Source of the DNA: Sulfuritortus calidifontis | Lineage (GTDB): Bacteria > Pseudomonadota > Gammaproteobacteria > Burkholderiales > Thiobacillaceae | Length of the DNA stretch: 64,000 nucleotides | Assembly: GCF_003967275.1 (NCBI RefSeq) | Contig: NZ_AP018721.1 | Span: 310,001-374,000 of the forward strand | Direction of reading: 5' to 3' | Notes under the pieces: model-generated | The model's input: the letters and a program-made list of their open reading frames with translations, nothing else | Told to the model about the DNA's origin: nothing | The model's database searches: none | Made by a program: the position numbers and the translations under genes | Shown here: positions 37,715-48,844 of the stretch, piece by piece | How the letters are laid out: each line of letters begins with the position of its first letter | Numbering within the stretch: position 1 is the first letter of the stretch

Positions 37715-37788
37715 GGCGCGGTAGCAAAGCGGTTATGCAGAGGATTGCAAATCCTTCCAGGGCGGTTCGACTCCGCCCCGCGCCTCCA
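37715..37788 (+). tRNA. tRNA-Cys (GCA)
   Basis: 74 bases with encoded CCA. Acceptor GGCGCGG/CCGCGCC, anticodon loop TTGCAAA (anticodon GCA) between AGGA and TCCT, T arm GGCGG-TTCGACT-CCGCC. Confidence 0.96.
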
Positions 37789-37827
37789 GTTGTTTCCCCT
37801 CGTGGTCGATAGAGGCTGAACGCCGCC

Positions 37828-37912
37828 GCCCGGGTGGTGGAATAGGTAGACACAAGGGACTTAAAATCCCTCGCCGCAAGGCGTGCCGGTTCGAGTCCGG
37901 TCCCGGGCACCA
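37828..37912 (+). tRNA. tRNA-Leu (TAA)
   Basis: 85-base class II tRNA with encoded CCA. Acceptor GCCCGGG/CCCGGGC, anticodon stem AGGGA/TCCCT around CTTAAAA (anticodon TAA), variable arm CGCCGCAAGGCG. A run of seven T at 37924-37930 follows and probably ends the tRNA transcript. Confidence 0.96.
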
Positions 37913-37943
37913 TCTCCGGGGCGTTTTTTTCCAAAAAAGTTGT

Positions 37944-37986
37944 TATAATCGCCGGGTTTACGGAATGGGCTTTGAGCCCATTTTTT
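37944..37986 (+). promoter_or_regulatory. rimP leader: -10 box followed at once by a terminator-like hairpin
   Basis: TATAAT at 37944-37949 (no clear -35). About ten bases after the expected start, the hairpin TGGGC-TTTGA-GCCCA (37966-37980) is followed by TTTTTT. This is an intrinsic terminator in the leader of rimP-nusA-infB and so a candidate attenuator; leader attenuators before rimP/nusA have been proposed in proteobacteria. Confidence 0.6.
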
Positions 37987-38020
37987 GTTTCTGGCGGTTT
38001 TGTGTGTGATGGGTCCGGGT

Positions 38021-38446
38021 ATGGATTTGCAGGCGTTGATCGAGCCGACGGTGGCCGGCATGGGCTACGAGGTGGTCGCTCTGGAGCGCGTTGGGCGGGG
38101 GCTGTTGCGTCTGTTCATCGACAAGCCGGGCGGCATCCAGATCGACGATTGCGTCCGGGTGAGCAACCAGCTGACCCGGCTGTTCACCGTCGAGAACGTC
38201 GATTACGACCGGCTCGAGGTGTCCTCGCCCGGCCTGGACCGGCCGCTGGTGAAGGAGGCGGACTTCGTCCGTTTCGCCGGCCAGCAGGCCCAGGTCAAGC
38301 TGCGCCTGCCCATGGACGGCCGGCGCAAATATGTCGGCCAGCTGGTCGGCGTGCAGGACGGCGCGGTGCAGATGCGGACCGAGCAGGGCGAGGTGGCGAT
38401 CCCGATGACGGAGATCGAATCGGCCCGCCTGGTTCCACAGTTTTAA
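38021..38446 (+). CDS. rimP: ribosome maturation factor RimP
   Basis: 30S subunit assembly factor, 141 aa. N-terminal alpha/beta domain with [18 protein letters not shown] and the SSPGLDRPL motif (about 71-79), then an SH3-like C-terminal domain. ATG 38021 gives the standard N-terminus [11 protein letters not shown]; upstream in-frame codons overlap the leader. Confidence 0.94.
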   Translation: MDLQALIEPTVAGMGYEVVALERVGRGLLRLFIDKPGGIQIDDCVRVSNQLTRLFTVENVDYDRLEVSSPGLDRPLVKEADFVRFAGQQAQVKLRLPMDGRRKYVGQLVGVQDGAVQMRTEQGEVAIPMTEIESARLVPQF

Positions 38447-38474
38447 CGGTTAAAGGGTTGACCCGGAGAAAGCG

Positions 38475-39959
38475 ATGAGTCGGGAAATTTTGTTGTTGGC
38501 AGATGCGCTGGCGCGCGAGAAGAACGTGGATCTGGAGGTGGTCTTCGGTGCCCTGGAATCGGCCCTGGCCCATGCCACCAAGAAACGCCTCACCGAGGAT
38601 GCCGAGGTGCGGGTGGAGATCGACCGCAAAACCGGCGACTACAAGGCCTTCCGTCGCTGGGAAGTGCTGCCCGACGAGGCCGGCCTGGAGCATCCCGATC
38701 ACCAGTATCTGCTGTCCGAGGCCCAGGAGATCAACCCCGACATCAAGATCGGCGAGTTCATCGAGGAGCCGTTGGAGGCCGTCGAGTTCGGTCGCATCGG
38801 CGCCCAGGCTGCCAAGCAGGTGATCCTGCAGAAGATCCGCGACGCCGAGCGCGAACAGGTGCTGAACGACTTCCTGGCCCGCAACGAGACCATGGTTACC
38901 GGCACCATCAAGCGCATGGACCGCGGCAACGCCATCGTCGAATCCGGCCGCATCGAGGGCTGGCTGGCCCGCGACCAGATGATCCCGAAGGAAAACCTGC
39001 GCGTGGGCGACCGCGTCCGCGCCTATCTGTTGCGCATCGAGCGCGGCGGCCGCGGCCCGCAGCTGGTGCTGTCGCGTACTGCGCCCGAGTTCATCATGGC
39101 CCTGTTCGGCATGGAAGTGCCCGAGATCGACGAGGGCCTGATCGAGATCAAGGCCGCCGCCCGCGACCCCGGCATGCGCGCCAAGATCGCGGTCAAGTCG
39201 AACGACCCCCGGATCGACCCGCAGGGCACCTGCATCGGCGTGCGCGGCACCAGGGTCACGGCCGTGACCAACGAGCTGTGCGGCGAACGGGTGGACATCG
39301 TGCTCTGGTCGCCCGACCCGGCCCAGTTCGTGATCAATGCCCTGGCCCCGGCCGAGGTGTCGAGCATCGTGGTCGACGAGGAGAAGCACAGCATGGACGT
39401 GGTGGTGGACGAGGAGAATCTCGCCAACGCCATCGGCCGCGGCGGCCAGAACGTGCGTCTGGCCTCGGAGCTGACCGGCTGGACCATCAACATCATGACC
39501 GTTGACGAGGCCGATCAGAAGCACGAGCAGGAAGCCACCAGCATCCGCGACCTGTTCATGGAAAAGCTCGACGTCGACGAGGACGTGGCCGACGTGCTGG
39601 TGCAGGAAGGCTTCTCCACCCTGGAAGAGGTGGCCTACGTGCCGCTGAACGAGATGCTGGAGATCGAGGCCTTCGACGCGGACACCGTCAACGAGCTGCG
39701 TGCCCGCGCCCGCAACGCCCTGCTGACCGCGGCCATCGCCCGGGAAGAGACGGTGGAGTCCAACCCCGACCTGATGAGCCTGGACGGCATGGATACCGAC
39801 ACCGCTGCCCTGCTGCAGTCCAAGGGCGTGGCGACCACCGAAGACCTGGCCGACCTGGCCGTGGACGAGCTGGTCGAACTGACCGGCATGGACGAAGAGC
39901 GCGCCAAACAACTGATCATGACCGCCCGTGCCCCGATGCTGGCCGCGAGTGGGGAGTGA
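38475..39959 (+). CDS. nusA: transcription termination/antitermination protein NusA
   Basis: RNA-polymerase-bound elongation factor. 494 aa: N-terminal domain (1-125), S1 domain (about 135-200), two KH domains ([14 protein letters not shown] and [13 protein letters not shown] marking the GxxG loops) and two C-terminal helix-hairpin-helix acidic repeats (about 365-490), as in other proteobacteria. Confidence 0.97.
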   Translation: MSREILLLADALAREKNVDLEVVFGALESALAHATKKRLTEDAEVRVEIDRKTGDYKAFRRWEVLPDEAGLEHPDHQYLLSEAQEINPDIKIGEFIEEPLEAVEFGRIGAQAAKQVILQKIRDAEREQVLNDFLARNETMVTGTIKRMDRGNAIVESGRIEGWLARDQMIPKENLRVGDRVRAYLLRIERGGRGPQLVLSRTAPEFIMALFGMEVPEIDEGLIEIKAAARDPGMRAKIAVKSNDPRIDPQGTCIGVRGTRVTAVTNELCGERVDIVLWSPDPAQFVINALAPAEVSSIVVDEEKHSMDVVVDEENLANAIGRGGQNVRLASELTGWTINIMTVDEADQKHEQEATSIRDLFMEKLDVDEDVADVLVQEGFSTLEEVAYVPLNEMLEIEAFDADTVNELRARARNALLTAAIAREETVESNPDLMSLDGMDTDTAALLQSKGVATTEDLADLAVDELVELTGMDEERAKQLIMTARAPMLAASGE

Positions 39960-39970
39960 ACGAGGAATAG

Positions 39971-42556
39971 ATGAACGTCGAACAGTTCTCCAAGGAACTT
40001 AAAGTCGCAGTCGAGCTGCTGCTCGAACAGTTGCAGGCCGCCGGCGTCTCCGTCAAGAGCGCCGCGGACGAACTCAGCGATGAAGACAAGAGCCGTCTGC
40101 TCGATTATCTGCAGAGCAAGCACGGCGCCAAGCAGCCCAAGACCAAGATCACCCTGACCCGCAAGCAGACGACGGAGATCAAGACCGCCGACAGCAGCGG
40201 CAAGGCGCGCACGATCCAGGTCGAGGTGCGCAAGAAGCGGGTGCTGGTCAAGCGCGAGGAACCCCAGGCAGCCCCAGCCGAAGCGTTGGCTGCTCCGGTC
40301 GAGGCCCCGGCCCCGGTCGAAGTGGCGCCGGCCCCGGCTCCGGTGGAGGTCGCTCCAGGGCCCGTGGTGGCGGAAAAGCCCAAGGCCCGGAAAAAGTCCG
40401 AGGTCATCGGCGAGGCCGAGCTGAAGGCGCGCGAGGAAGAGGCCAGGCGCCAAGCCGAGCTGCGCGCCATCCAGGAGGCCGAGCTCAAGGCCAAGCAGGA
40501 ACGCGAGGCTGCCCGCAAGGAGGCCGAGGCCAAGGCGGCCGCCGCCACGGCGCCGGCCCCGGCCCCTGAAGCGGCCAAGGCGGCCAAGCCGGCCGGCAGC
40601 GTGAAGCCGACGGTCAAGGCCAAGACCGACAAAGGCACCGGCAAGAAGGGCAAGGAAGAAGAGGCCGCCGGCAAGAAGGGCGGGCTCAAGGTGCGCGGCG
40701 CTTTCGAGGCCGACCAGGGCTGGCGCGGTCGCAGCAAGGCCAAGCACAAGGCCGAGCACGAGCCGCAGCATGCCTTCACCGCGCCGACCGAGCCGGTGGT
40801 GCACGAGGTGCTGGTGCCGGAAACCATCTCGGTCGCCGACCTCGCCCATAAGATGGCGGTCAAGGCCACCGAGGTGATCAAGGCTTTGATGAAGATGGGC
40901 TCCATGGTCACCATCAACCAGGTGCTGGACCAGGAGACCGCCATGATCGTGGTGGAGGAGATGGGCCATATCGCCAAGCCCGCCCCGATCGATACCCCGG
41001 AATCCTACCTGGAGGTGGAAACCGGTGAACACAAGGAAGTCGAACTCAAGCCGAGGGCGCCGGTGGTCACCGTCATGGGCCACGTCGACCACGGCAAGAC
41101 CTCGCTGCTCGATTCGATCCGCCGCGCCCGCGTGGCGGCCGGCGAAGCGGGCGGCATCACCCAGCATATCGGCGCCTATCACGTCGATACGCCCAAGGGC
41201 ATGATCACCTTCCTCGACACCCCAGGCCACGAGGCCTTCACCGCCATGCGGGCGCGGGGCGCCAAGGTCACCGACATCGTCATCCTGGTGGTGGCGGCCG
41301 ACGACGGCGTGATGCCGCAGACCAAGGAAGCCATCCACCATGCCAAGGCGGCGGGCGTGCCCATCGTCGTGGCCGTGAACAAGATCGACAAGCCCGAAGC
41401 CAACCCCGAGCGCATCCGTCAGGAGGTCTCGAGCGAGGGCGTGGTGCCCGAGGAGTGGGGCGGCGACGCCATGTTCATCGACGTCTCGGCCAAGACCGGC
41501 GTCGGCATCGACAACCTGCTCGACGCCGTGCTGCTTCAGGCCGAGGTGCTCGAGCTGAAGGCGCCGGTGGATACCCCGGCCAAGGGCGTGGTGGTGGAAT
41601 CGCGTCTGGACAAGGGCCGCGGCCCGGTCGCCACCATCCTGGTGCAATCCGGTACTCTGCGGCGCGGCGATGTCATGCTGGCCGGCACCGCCTTCGGCCG
41701 CGTCCGCGCCATGCTCGACGAGAATGGCAAGCCGGTGGACGCCGCCGGTCCGGCCATCCCGGTCGAGATTCAGGGGCTGTCCGACGTGCCGGGCGCCGGC
41801 GAGGACGTGCTGGTGCTGCCGGATGAGCGCAAGGCGCGCGAAATCGCGCTGTTCCGTCAGGGCAAGTTCCGCGACGTGCGTCTGGCCAAGCAGCAGGCGG
41901 CCAAGCTGGAAAGCATGTTCGAGCAGATGGGCGAGGGCGAGGTGAAGACCCTGGCCCTGATCATCAAGGCCGACGTGCAGGGCTCCTACGAGGGGCTGTC
42001 GCACGCCCTGCAGAAACTGTCCACCGACGAGGTCAAGGTCAACATCATCCATGCCGCGGTCGGCGCGGTGTCGGAGTCCGACGTCAACCTGGCCATCGCC
42101 TCCAAGGCGGTGATCATCGGCTTCAACGTCCGGGCCGATGCCCAGGCGCGCAAACTGGCCGAAACCAGCGGCGTCGACATCCGCTACTACAACATCATCT
42201 ACGACGCCGTGGATGACGTGAAGGCGGCGCTGTCCGGGTTGCTCTCGCCCGAGAAGAAGGAAAACGTGCTCGGCATGGCCGAGGTGCGCCAGGTCTTCCG
42301 CATCTCCAAGGTCGGCGCCGTCGCCGGCTGCATGGTGACCGAGGGCCTGGTCAAGCGCTCGGCCCATGTCCGCGTGCTGCGCGACAACGTGGTCATCCAC
42401 AGCGGCGAACTCGACTCCCTCAAGCGCTTCAAGGAAGACGTCAAGGAGGTCAAGTCCGGTTACGACTGCGGCCTGTCGATCAAGAACTTCAACGACATCG
42501 AAGAGGGCGACATGCTCGAGTTCTTCGAGGTGGTGGAAGTCGCCCGTACGCTGTAA
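39971..42556 (+). CDS. infB: translation initiation factor IF-2
   Basis: GTPase placing initiator tRNA on the 30S subunit. 861 aa: N-terminal IF2_N domain, a long low-complexity linker rich in Ala, Pro, Lys and Glu (about 90-270), a second IF2_N region, then the G domain with GHVDHGKT (370-377), DTPGHEAF and NKID, and domains II-IV ([17 protein letters not shown] near the end). Starts 11 bases after nusA. Confidence 0.97.
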   Translation: MNVEQFSKELKVAVELLLEQLQAAGVSVKSAADELSDEDKSRLLDYLQSKHGAKQPKTKITLTRKQTTEIKTADSSGKARTIQVEVRKKRVLVKREEPQAAPAEALAAPVEAPAPVEVAPAPAPVEVAPGPVVAEKPKARKKSEVIGEAELKAREEEARRQAELRAIQEAELKAKQEREAARKEAEAKAAAATAPAPAPEAAKAAKPAGSVKPTVKAKTDKGTGKKGKEEEAAGKKGGLKVRGAFEADQGWRGRSKAKHKAEHEPQHAFTAPTEPVVHEVLVPETISVADLAHKMAVKATEVIKALMKMGSMVTINQVLDQETAMIVVEEMGHIAKPAPIDTPESYLEVETGEHKEVELKPRAPVVTVMGHVDHGKTSLLDSIRRARVAAGEAGGITQHIGAYHVDTPKGMITFLDTPGHEAFTAMRARGAKVTDIVILVVAADDGVMPQTKEAIHHAKAAGVPIVVAVNKIDKPEANPERIRQEVSSEGVVPEEWGGDAMFIDVSAKTGVGIDNLLDAVLLQAEVLELKAPVDTPAKGVVVESRLDKGRGPVATILVQSGTLRRGDVMLAGTAFGRVRAMLDENGKPVDAAGPAIPVEIQGLSDVPGAGEDVLVLPDERKAREIALFRQGKFRDVRLAKQQAAKLESMFEQMGEGEVKTLALIIKADVQGSYEGLSHALQKLSTDEVKVNIIHAAVGAVSESDVNLAIASKAVIIGFNVRADAQARKLAETSGVDIRYYNIIYDAVDDVKAALSGLLSPEKKENVLGMAEVRQVFRISKVGAVAGCMVTEGLVKRSAHVRVLRDNVVIHSGELDSLKRFKEDVKEVKSGYDCGLSIKNFNDIEEGDMLEFFEVVEVARTL

Positions 42557-42607
42557 GCAGACCGGCGGGGTGTTCGCCCCGTCGCTGCAAACCCTGGACC
42601 GGATTCC

Positions 42608-42976
42608 ATGCCCACTGATTTCCCCCGCGCCCGCCGTGTCGGCGAACAGATCCGCCAGGAACTGGCCGACATCCTCTGGCGCGAGATGAAGGACCCGCGG
42701 GTGACCGGGGTCACCATCACAGCGGTCGAGGTCAACCCCGACCTGGAGCACGCCAAGGTCTATTTCAGCCTGCTGACCGGCGAGGCCGCCGAGGTCACCC
42801 GTGCCCTGCAGAAGGCGGCCGGCTTCCTGCGCACCGAGTTGTCGCGCCGCCTGCGCCTGCGCTGCGTGCCGCAACTGCATTTCCAGTTCGACGAATCGCT
42901 CGAACGCGGCAATCGCATCTCGCACCTGATCGACGAGGCCATCGCCGAAGACGAGCGCCATCACCACGATGACTGA
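42608..42976 (+). CDS. rbfA: ribosome-binding factor A
   Basis: KH-fold 30S maturation and cold-shock factor, 122 aa. Typical RRVGEQIRQELADIL, DPRVTGVTITAVEVNPDLEHAKVY and RLRCVPQLHFQFDESLERG segments. The end overlaps truB by eight bases. Confidence 0.95.
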   Translation: MPTDFPRARRVGEQIRQELADILWREMKDPRVTGVTITAVEVNPDLEHAKVYFSLLTGEAAEVTRALQKAAGFLRTELSRRLRLRCVPQLHFQFDESLERGNRISHLIDEAIAEDERHHHDD

Positions 42977-43877
42977 GCCCCGCCGTCGGACCCCGCGGCG
43001 GAAGGTCGACGGCGTGCTGCTGCTGGACAAGCCGACCGGGCTGACCTCGAACGGCGCCCTGCAGCGGGCCAAGCGCCTGTTCGAGGCGGAAAAGGCCGGC
43101 CATACCGGCACCCTCGACCCCTTCGCCTCCGGCCTCTTGCCCATCTGCCTGGGCGAGGCGACCAAGTTCTCCCGGTTCCTGCTCGATGCCGACAAGGCCT
43201 ACCGGGCCGAGATTCGGCTGGGTGTGCGCACGACCACGGCCGACCCCGAGGGCGAGGTGATCGAGACCCGACCGGTGACGGTGACGCTGGCGCAGGTGCA
43301 GGCGGTCTTGCCCCGATTTCTGGGCGAGATCATGCAGGTGCCGCCCATGCACTCCGCCCTGAAGCGCGATGGCCGGCCGTTGTACGAACTGGCGCGCCAG
43401 GGCATCGAGGTCGAGCGCCAGCCGCGCGCGGTGCGGGTGCACGAACTGACGGTCGAGGCGCTGGCGGGCGAGGTGCTGACCCTGGTGGTCCATTGCGGCA
43501 AGGGACTGTATGTGCGCACACTGGCCGAGGACATCGGTGCCGCCTTGGGCTGCGGCGCTTATCTCCAGGCCCTGCGGCGGCTCAAGGTGGGGCCGTTCAG
43601 CCTGGATCAGGCGGTCGGCCTGGCCGAGTTGGAGACCCTGGACTTGGCCGGCCGCGACGCCCGCCTGCTGCCGGAGTCCATCCTGGTCGCCGACCTGGCC
43701 CGGATCGAGCTCGATCTCGATGCAGCCTGGCAGATCTGTCACGGCCAGCCGATCTGGCGGCCCGGTCTGGTCGTGGGTCAGCGTTTCGCCCTGTTCGACC
43801 CGGCGGCCCGCTTTCTCGGCGTGGCCGAGGTCAATGTCGACGGCAAGCTGGCGCCCCGGCGCCTGCTGGCCGCCTGA
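42969..43877 (+). CDS. truB: tRNA pseudouridine-55 synthase
   Basis: Makes pseudouridine-55 in tRNA T loops. 302 aa. GVLLLDKPTGLTSN (about 14-27), GHTGTLDPFASGLLPI with the catalytic aspartate near residue 48, and the VHCGKGLYVRTLAEDIG motif; C-terminal PUA-like domain. Confidence 0.96.
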   Translation: MTEPRRRTPRRKVDGVLLLDKPTGLTSNGALQRAKRLFEAEKAGHTGTLDPFASGLLPICLGEATKFSRFLLDADKAYRAEIRLGVRTTTADPEGEVIETRPVTVTLAQVQAVLPRFLGEIMQVPPMHSALKRDGRPLYELARQGIEVERQPRAVRVHELTVEALAGEVLTLVVHCGKGLYVRTLAEDIGAALGCGAYLQALRRLKVGPFSLDQAVGLAELETLDLAGRDARLLPESILVADLARIELDLDAAWQICHGQPIWRPGLVVGQRFALFDPAARFLGVAEVNVDGKLAPRRLLAA

Positions 43878-43902
43878 GCCGCGCCGATCCGGCATGAATT
43901 GC

Positions 43903-43932
43903 TTGAGAAATTGCGGGGTTAGCGAGTAAAAT
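43903..43932 (+). promoter_or_regulatory. promoter of rpsO
   Basis: TTGAGA (43903-43908), 18-bp spacer, TAAAAT (43927-43932), about 34 bases before the rpsO ATG. Confidence 0.65.
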
Positions 43933-43965
43933 CCGCCCTTTTCCAGTTTGTTTTGGAGTTGAGAG

Positions 43966-44235
43966 ATGGCCATCACCACCGCCGACAAGGCGAAGATTCT
44001 GAAAGACTACCAGCGCGGCGCCGCCGATACCGGCTCGCCCGAGGTCCAGGTCGCCCTGCTGACCGCCCGCATCAACGACCTGACCGGTCACTTCAAGAGC
44101 CACGCCAAGGATCACCATTCCCGGCGCGGCCTGCTCAAGCTGGTCAGCCGTCGTCGCCGTCTGCTCGACTACCTGAAGTCCCGCAACACCGACGCCTATC
44201 GCTCGCTGATCGAGCGACTCGGCCTGCGCAAGTGA
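43966..44235 (+). CDS. rpsO: 30S ribosomal protein S15
   Basis: 89-aa helical 16S rRNA-binding protein with the usual [44 protein letters not shown] and C-terminal LIERLGLRK. The last coding bases (CTGCGCAAGTGA) recur 24 bases later as CTGCGCAAGTAA in the spacer before pnp. Confidence 0.97.
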   Translation: MAITTADKAKILKDYQRGAADTGSPEVQVALLTARINDLTGHFKSHAKDHHSRRGLLKLVSRRRRLLDYLKSRNTDAYRSLIERLGLRK

Positions 44236-44320
44236 GGCGCCCTGGTCTGCGCAAGTAAACCCGCAGCGCCTTCGGCGTCTGCATCTTCATCGGTATAGCG
44301 AATACAGCGACGAGGTCAGC

Positions 44321-46465
44321 GTGAATCCTGTCAAGAAAACGTTTCAGTACGGCCGCCACCAGGTAACCCTGGAAACGGGCGAAATCGCCCGTCAGGCCGA
44401 CGGTGCAGTCATCGTCAACATGGACGACACCGTGGTGCTGGTCACCGCCGTGGCCAAGACCGAGGTCAAGCCCGGTCAGGACTTCTTCCCGCTGACCGTC
44501 GATTACCAGGAAAAGACCTATGCGGCCGGTCGCATTCCCGGCGGTTTCTTCAAGCGCGAAGGCAAGCCGACCGAAAAGGAAACCCTGACCTCCCGCCTGA
44601 TCGACCGTCCGATCCGTCCGCTCTTTCCCGATGGCTTCTTCAACGAGATCCAGGTCATTGCGACCGTGATTTCGTCCAACCCCGAGGTCGACTCCGACAT
44701 CCCGGCCCTGATCGGCGCCTCCGCCGCCCTGACCCTGGCCGGCGTGCCGTTCAACGGCCCGATCGGTGCCGCCCGCGTCGGCTACATCGACGGCCAGTAC
44801 GTGCTCAACCCCAGCAACGCCGAACTGAAGAACTCCAAACTGGACCTGGTCGTTGCCGGTACCGCCCATGCCGTGCTGATGGTGGAATCCGAGGCCGACC
44901 AGCTGCCCGAGGACGTGATGCTCGGCGCCGTGGTCTTCGGCCACGAGCAGATGCAGAAGGCGATCGACGCGATCAACGAGCTGGCCGACGAGGCCGGCAA
45001 GGAGCCTTGGGACTGGAAGGCGCCCGAGCCGCAAACCGCGCTGATCGAGCAGATGAAGTCCATCTGCGGCAACGACCTGTCCAACGCCTATTCGATCAAG
45101 CAGAAGCAGGCCCGCATGGCCGCGGTGGACGAGGTGCGCAACCGCGTGTTCGCCGCGATGATCACCGAGGACATGGACACCGTCCAGGCCAACGTGATCA
45201 AGGACCTGTTCCATCACCTGGAGGCTCAGGTGGTGCGTGGCCGCATCCTGTCCGGCGAGCCGCGCATCGACGGGCGCGACACCCGCACCGTGCGTCCGAT
45301 CACCATCCGCACCGGCGTGCTGCCCCGCACCCACGGTTCGGCCCTGTTCACCCGCGGCGAGACCCAGGCCCTGGTGGTCGCCACCCTGGGCACCGGCCGC
45401 GACGAGCAGACCATCGAGGACCTGACCGGCGGCTACAGCGAGCACTTCATGCTGCACTACAACATGCCGCCGTTCGCCACCCGCGAGACCGGCCGGGTCG
45501 GCAGCCCGAAGCGGCGCGAGATCGGCCACGGTCGCCTGGCCAAGCGTGCCCTCTACGCCTGCCTGCCGGCCAAGGAAGAGTTCGGCTACACCATCCGCGT
45601 GGTGTCCGAGATCACCGAGTCCAACGGCTCCAGTTCCATGGCCTCGGTCTGCGGCGGCAGCCTGGCGCTGATGGATGCCGGCGTGCCGATGAAGGAGCAT
45701 GTGGCCGGCATCGCCATGGGCCTGATCAAGGAAGGCAACCGCTTCGCCGTGCTGACCGACATCCTGGGTGACGAGGATCACCTGGGCGACATGGATTTCA
45801 AGGTGGCCGGCACCGACAACGGCGTCACCGCCCTGCAGATGGACATCAAGATCGAGGGCATCACCAAGGAGATCATGCAGGTCGCCTTGACCCAGGCGCG
45901 CGAGGCCCGACTGCACATCCTGGCCCAGATGAAGGCCGCGATCAATGCGCCGCGCCAGGAGATGTCGGCCTTCGCCCCGCGCATCATCAGCATGAAGATC
46001 AATCCGGAGAAGATTCGCGACGTCATCGGCAAGGGCGGCGCCACCATCCGCGCGCTGACCGAAGAGACCGGCACCCAGATCGACATCGCCGAGGACGGCA
46101 CGGTCAAGATCGCCTGCACCAGCATGGAGGCCGGCGAGGCCGCCAAGAAGCGGATCGAGGACCTCACCGCCGAGGTCGAGGTGGGCCGCATCTACGAGGG
46201 CGCCGTGTTGAAGATTCTGGATTTCGGCGCCATCGTCAACGTCCTGCCCGGCCGCGACGGCCTGCTGCACATCTCGCAGATCGCCCAGGAGCGGGTGAAC
46301 GCCGTGACCGACTACCTCAAGGAAGGCCAGGTGGTGCGGGTCAAGGTGCTGGAGGCCGACGAGAAGGGCCGCCTGCGCCTGTCGATGAAGGCCGTGGCCG
46401 AGGCCGAAGCCCCGGCTGCCACCGAGGCCCCGGCCGCGCCGACCGAGCCGGAATCGGCCGCCTGA
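44321..46465 (+). CDS. pnp: polyribonucleotide nucleotidyltransferase
   Basis: 3'-5' phosphorolytic exoribonuclease of the degradosome, 714 aa. Two RNase PH domains (about 1-210 and 305-540) with [21 protein letters not shown] and the catalytic-region [19 protein letters not shown], then KH ([18 protein letters not shown], near 565) and S1 (about 620-690) domains. GTG start. The conventional order rpsO-pnp is kept, and the leader (44236-44320) contains a GCAGCGCC/GGCGTCTGC hairpin. Confidence 0.96.
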   Translation: MNPVKKTFQYGRHQVTLETGEIARQADGAVIVNMDDTVVLVTAVAKTEVKPGQDFFPLTVDYQEKTYAAGRIPGGFFKREGKPTEKETLTSRLIDRPIRPLFPDGFFNEIQVIATVISSNPEVDSDIPALIGASAALTLAGVPFNGPIGAARVGYIDGQYVLNPSNAELKNSKLDLVVAGTAHAVLMVESEADQLPEDVMLGAVVFGHEQMQKAIDAINELADEAGKEPWDWKAPEPQTALIEQMKSICGNDLSNAYSIKQKQARMAAVDEVRNRVFAAMITEDMDTVQANVIKDLFHHLEAQVVRGRILSGEPRIDGRDTRTVRPITIRTGVLPRTHGSALFTRGETQALVVATLGTGRDEQTIEDLTGGYSEHFMLHYNMPPFATRETGRVGSPKRREIGHGRLAKRALYACLPAKEEFGYTIRVVSEITESNGSSSMASVCGGSLALMDAGVPMKEHVAGIAMGLIKEGNRFAVLTDILGDEDHLGDMDFKVAGTDNGVTALQMDIKIEGITKEIMQVALTQAREARLHILAQMKAAINAPRQEMSAFAPRIISMKINPEKIRDVIGKGGATIRALTEETGTQIDIAEDGTVKIACTSMEAGEAAKKRIEDLTAEVEVGRIYEGAVLKILDFGAIVNVLPGRDGLLHISQIAQERVNAVTDYLKEGQVVRVKVLEADEKGRLRLSMKAVAEAEAPAATEAPAAPTEPESAA

Positions 46466-46486
46466 GTTTAGGCCGGCCAGAAAAAA

Positions 46487-46510
46487 AGCGGCCTCGGCCG
46501 CTTTTTTTTC
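46487..46510. terminator. bidirectional terminator between pnp and the 46527 gene
   Basis: AGCGGC/GCCGCT stem with a CCTCGG interior, flanked by seven A on the left and eight T on the right, so it can end the pnp transcript and the convergent minus-strand gene. Confidence 0.88.
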
Positions 46511-46526
46511 GCCGCCTCCGCCTGAC

Positions 46527-46979
46527 TCAATGGACGCCGATGCTGTCGAGAAAGCCCTGCCACCAGCGCCGGCGGTTTTGCGGAACCAGGTGGCTGGGGC
46601 TCAGGTCGGAAGGGGGCATCAGCGACATCACCCAGCCGGGCAGCACGCGATAGCCGATGGAGCCGCAGGAACTGCCGAGGTGGTTGGGGTCGTAGATCTT
46701 GATGAGGCGGGGGTGTTCCAGGTCATCGGCATAGACGATGCCGCAGTAATCCTCGTGATGATCCTTGTGCAGCAGGGCATCGATCTCACGGATGAAGCTG
46801 CCGACATGTTCGGCATCGGCCGGTGATTCCGGGCGGTCTTCGCCCAGGGCGTAGAGATACCAGCCGGCCGAGGGGTCGACGCGTTGCCAGAATTCGGCCA
46901 GTTGCTGCCAGGACAGCAGGCTGTAGAGCATGCCGTCGAACAGGGCGTCGAATTCGGGATTTTGCTCGGGATGGGGCAT
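46527..46979 (-). CDS. hypothetical protein
   Basis: 150-aa soluble protein beginning MPHPEQNPEFDALFDGML. It is rich in aromatic residues (WYLYALGED, GSSCGSIGYRVLPGWVMSLMPPSDL) with no transmembrane segment and no motif I recognise. The ATG at 46979 lies at the start of the compact sequence; the frame is open further upstream but overlaps the divergent HAD gene region. A single gene ending at the shared terminator. Confidence 0.7.
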   Translation of the reverse strand: MPHPEQNPEFDALFDGMLYSLLSWQQLAEFWQRVDPSAGWYLYALGEDRPESPADAEHVGSFIREIDALLHKDHHEDYCGIVYADDLEHPRLIKIYDPNHLGSSCGSIGYRVLPGWVMSLMPPSDLSPSHLVPQNRRRWWQGFLDSIGVH

Positions 46980-47079
46980 CGGCCTGTCTCCGGCTTGGGT
47001 GATCGGGGGCGGTATTGTACCGCTTATGACCCTTTTATGAAGCAAAGGTTTAACGGTTGTTTCAACGGGAATCAAAGAG

Positions 47080-47838
47080 ATGAGTGAATTGAAAGCGCTG
47101 TTGTTCGACGTCGACGGCACCCTGGCCGATACCGAGCGGGACGGCCATCGTCCGGCCTTCAATGCGGCCTTTCGCGAGTTCGGCCTGGACTGGGAATGGG
47201 ACGTCGAGCTGTATGGCCAATTGCTGGAAGTGACCGGCGGCAAGGAGCGGATGAAGTTCTACGTCGAGCGCTTCCGCCCCGACTACCGGAAACCGGCCGA
47301 TTTCGACGATCTGGTCGCCGAGCTGCACAAGGCCAAGACCCGGCATTACACCGAATTGCTGGCCCAAGGCGGCATTCCGCTGCGCCCCGGCGTGAAGCGC
47401 CTGCTCGAGGAGGCGCGCGCGGCCGGCCTGATCCTGGCCGTGGCCACCACCACCACGCCGGAGAACGTCACCGCCCTGCTCAAACACAGCCTGGCGGCGG
47501 ACGGTGCCGACTGGTTCGCCGTGATCGCGGCCGGCGACATCGTGCCGGCCAAGAAGCCGGCGCCGGACATCTATCTCTGGGCCCTGCAGCAGCTGGGCCT
47601 GGCGCCCGAGCAGTGTCTGGCCTTCGAGGACTCGGAGAACGGCATTCGCGCCGCACGCGGCGCCGGGCTCAAGACCGTGGTGACGGTGAACGAGTACACC
47701 CGCGACCACGATTTCACCGGCGCGCTGGCGGTGCTGTCCGATCTGGGCGAGCCGGGCGCGCCCTACCGCCGGATCGACGCCGCCGACGAGGCGGGCTATG
47801 TCGATGTGGCGCGGCTCAAAGGCTGGCTTGCCGCTTAA
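47080..47838 (+). CDS. HAD-superfamily hydrolase, CbbY-like
   Basis: 252 aa. HAD motif [11 protein letters not shown] (10-19), motif II TTT around residue 125, and motifs III-IV in [12 protein letters not shown] and [16 protein letters not shown]. The alpha-helical cap between motifs I and II is of the beta-phosphoglucomutase/CbbY type. CbbY-like proteins dephosphorylate sugar phosphates such as xylulose-1,5-bisphosphate in Calvin-cycle bacteria; whether that applies here is not shown, since no Calvin genes are in the window. Converges with folD (stops overlap). Confidence 0.85.
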   Translation: MSELKALLFDVDGTLADTERDGHRPAFNAAFREFGLDWEWDVELYGQLLEVTGGKERMKFYVERFRPDYRKPADFDDLVAELHKAKTRHYTELLAQGGIPLRPGVKRLLEEARAAGLILAVATTTTPENVTALLKHSLAADGADWFAVIAAGDIVPAKKPAPDIYLWALQQLGLAPEQCLAFEDSENGIRAARGAGLKTVVTVNEYTRDHDFTGALAVLSDLGEPGAPYRRIDAADEAGYVDVARLKGWLAA

Positions 47839-48689
47839 GGGTGGTGAACGGCCGCCGCTTCCAGGGTGTTCTGGAGCAGGGTGGCCACGGTCATCGGGCC
47901 GACGCCGCCCGGCACCGGGGTGATCCAGGCGGCCTTGTCCCGGGCGGCCTCGAACTCGACATCGCCGACGATGCGGCCGTCGTCCAGGCGGTTGATGCCG
48001 ATGTCGATCACGGTGGCGCCCGGCTTGATCCAGGCGCCCTGCACCATCTGCGGCCGGCCGACCGCCGCGACCACGATGTCGGCCCGGCCGACATGACCGG
48101 CCAGATCCTGGGTCGCGCTGTGGCACACGGTCACCGTGCAGCCGGCCAGCAGCAGTTCCAGGGCCATGGGCCGGCCCACATGGTTGGAGGCACCCACCAC
48201 CACGGCATGCTTGCCGCGCAGCGGTTCGCCGGTCGCGGCCAGCAGCTTCATCACGCCGTAAGGGGTGCAGGAACGCAGGGTCGGCATGCGCACCGCCAGC
48301 CGGCCGATGTTGTAGGGGTGGAAGCCGTCGACGTCCTTGTCGGCGCGGATGCGCTCGACCACGGCCTCGTCGTCGATCTGCTCGGGCAGGGGGGCCTGGA
48401 CCAGGATGCCGTCCACCGCCGGGTCGGCGTTCAACTGATCGATCAGCGCCATCAGCTCGGCCTGGCTGGTCGTGGCCGGCAGGTCGTGCGAGAACGAGCG
48501 CACCCCGGCCGTCTCGCAGGCGCGGCGCTTGTTGCGCACATAGATGCTCGAGGCCGGATCGCCGCCGATCAGGATGACCGCCAGCCCCGGCACCGGCTTG
48601 CCGGCGGCCACGCGGGCGTCGACCTGGCGTTTGATGTCTTGCAACAGCCTGTCGGCGATGGCCTTGCCGTCGAGAATGCGGGCGCTCAT
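47835..48689 (-). CDS. folD: bifunctional methylenetetrahydrofolate dehydrogenase/cyclohydrolase
   Basis: 284-aa NADP enzyme interconverting one-carbon folates. [13 protein letters not shown] with the catalytic lysine (about 52-56), [38 protein letters not shown] (NADP loop, GxSxxxGxP) and PGGVGPMTV near the C-terminus. ATG 48689 gives the standard N-terminus [12 protein letters not shown]. Confidence 0.96.
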   Translation of the reverse strand: MSARILDGKAIADRLLQDIKRQVDARVAAGKPVPGLAVILIGGDPASSIYVRNKRRACETAGVRSFSHDLPATTSQAELMALIDQLNADPAVDGILVQAPLPEQIDDEAVVERIRADKDVDGFHPYNIGRLAVRMPTLRSCTPYGVMKLLAATGEPLRGKHAVVVGASNHVGRPMALELLLAGCTVTVCHSATQDLAGHVGRADIVVAAVGRPQMVQGAWIKPGATVIDIGINRLDDGRIVGDVEFEAARDKAAWITPVPGGVGPMTVATLLQNTLEAAAVHHP

Positions 48690-48752
48690 GTCGTTACTGG
48701 GCACAAAGGGATCGGAAAGCGTGATTTTAGCCGAGCGGCCGGCCGCCTCGCA

Positions 48753-48781
48753 TTGATTTTTACGGTCCGCGCCGGTATAGT
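48753..48781 (+). promoter_or_regulatory. promoter of the tRNA-Pro/Arg/His cluster
   Basis: TTGATT (48753-48758), 17-bp spacer, TATAGT (48776-48781), about 64 bases before tRNA-Pro. The leader contains a small hairpin, CTGAAA/TTTCGG-like, at 48830-48848. Confidence 0.6.
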
Positions 48782-48844
48782 TCGCCGCTCGGTTTCGGCA
48801 TGACGCCGGCTTAGTGGCGCAGTGCCCACACTGAAACTCAGTTT

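Noticed and set aside
39635-43195. Very long minus-strand open frame opposite nusA, infB and rbfA
   Set aside because: Shadow of high-GC coding sequence; the low-complexity Leu/Gly/His/Asp translation spans three real genes on the other strand.
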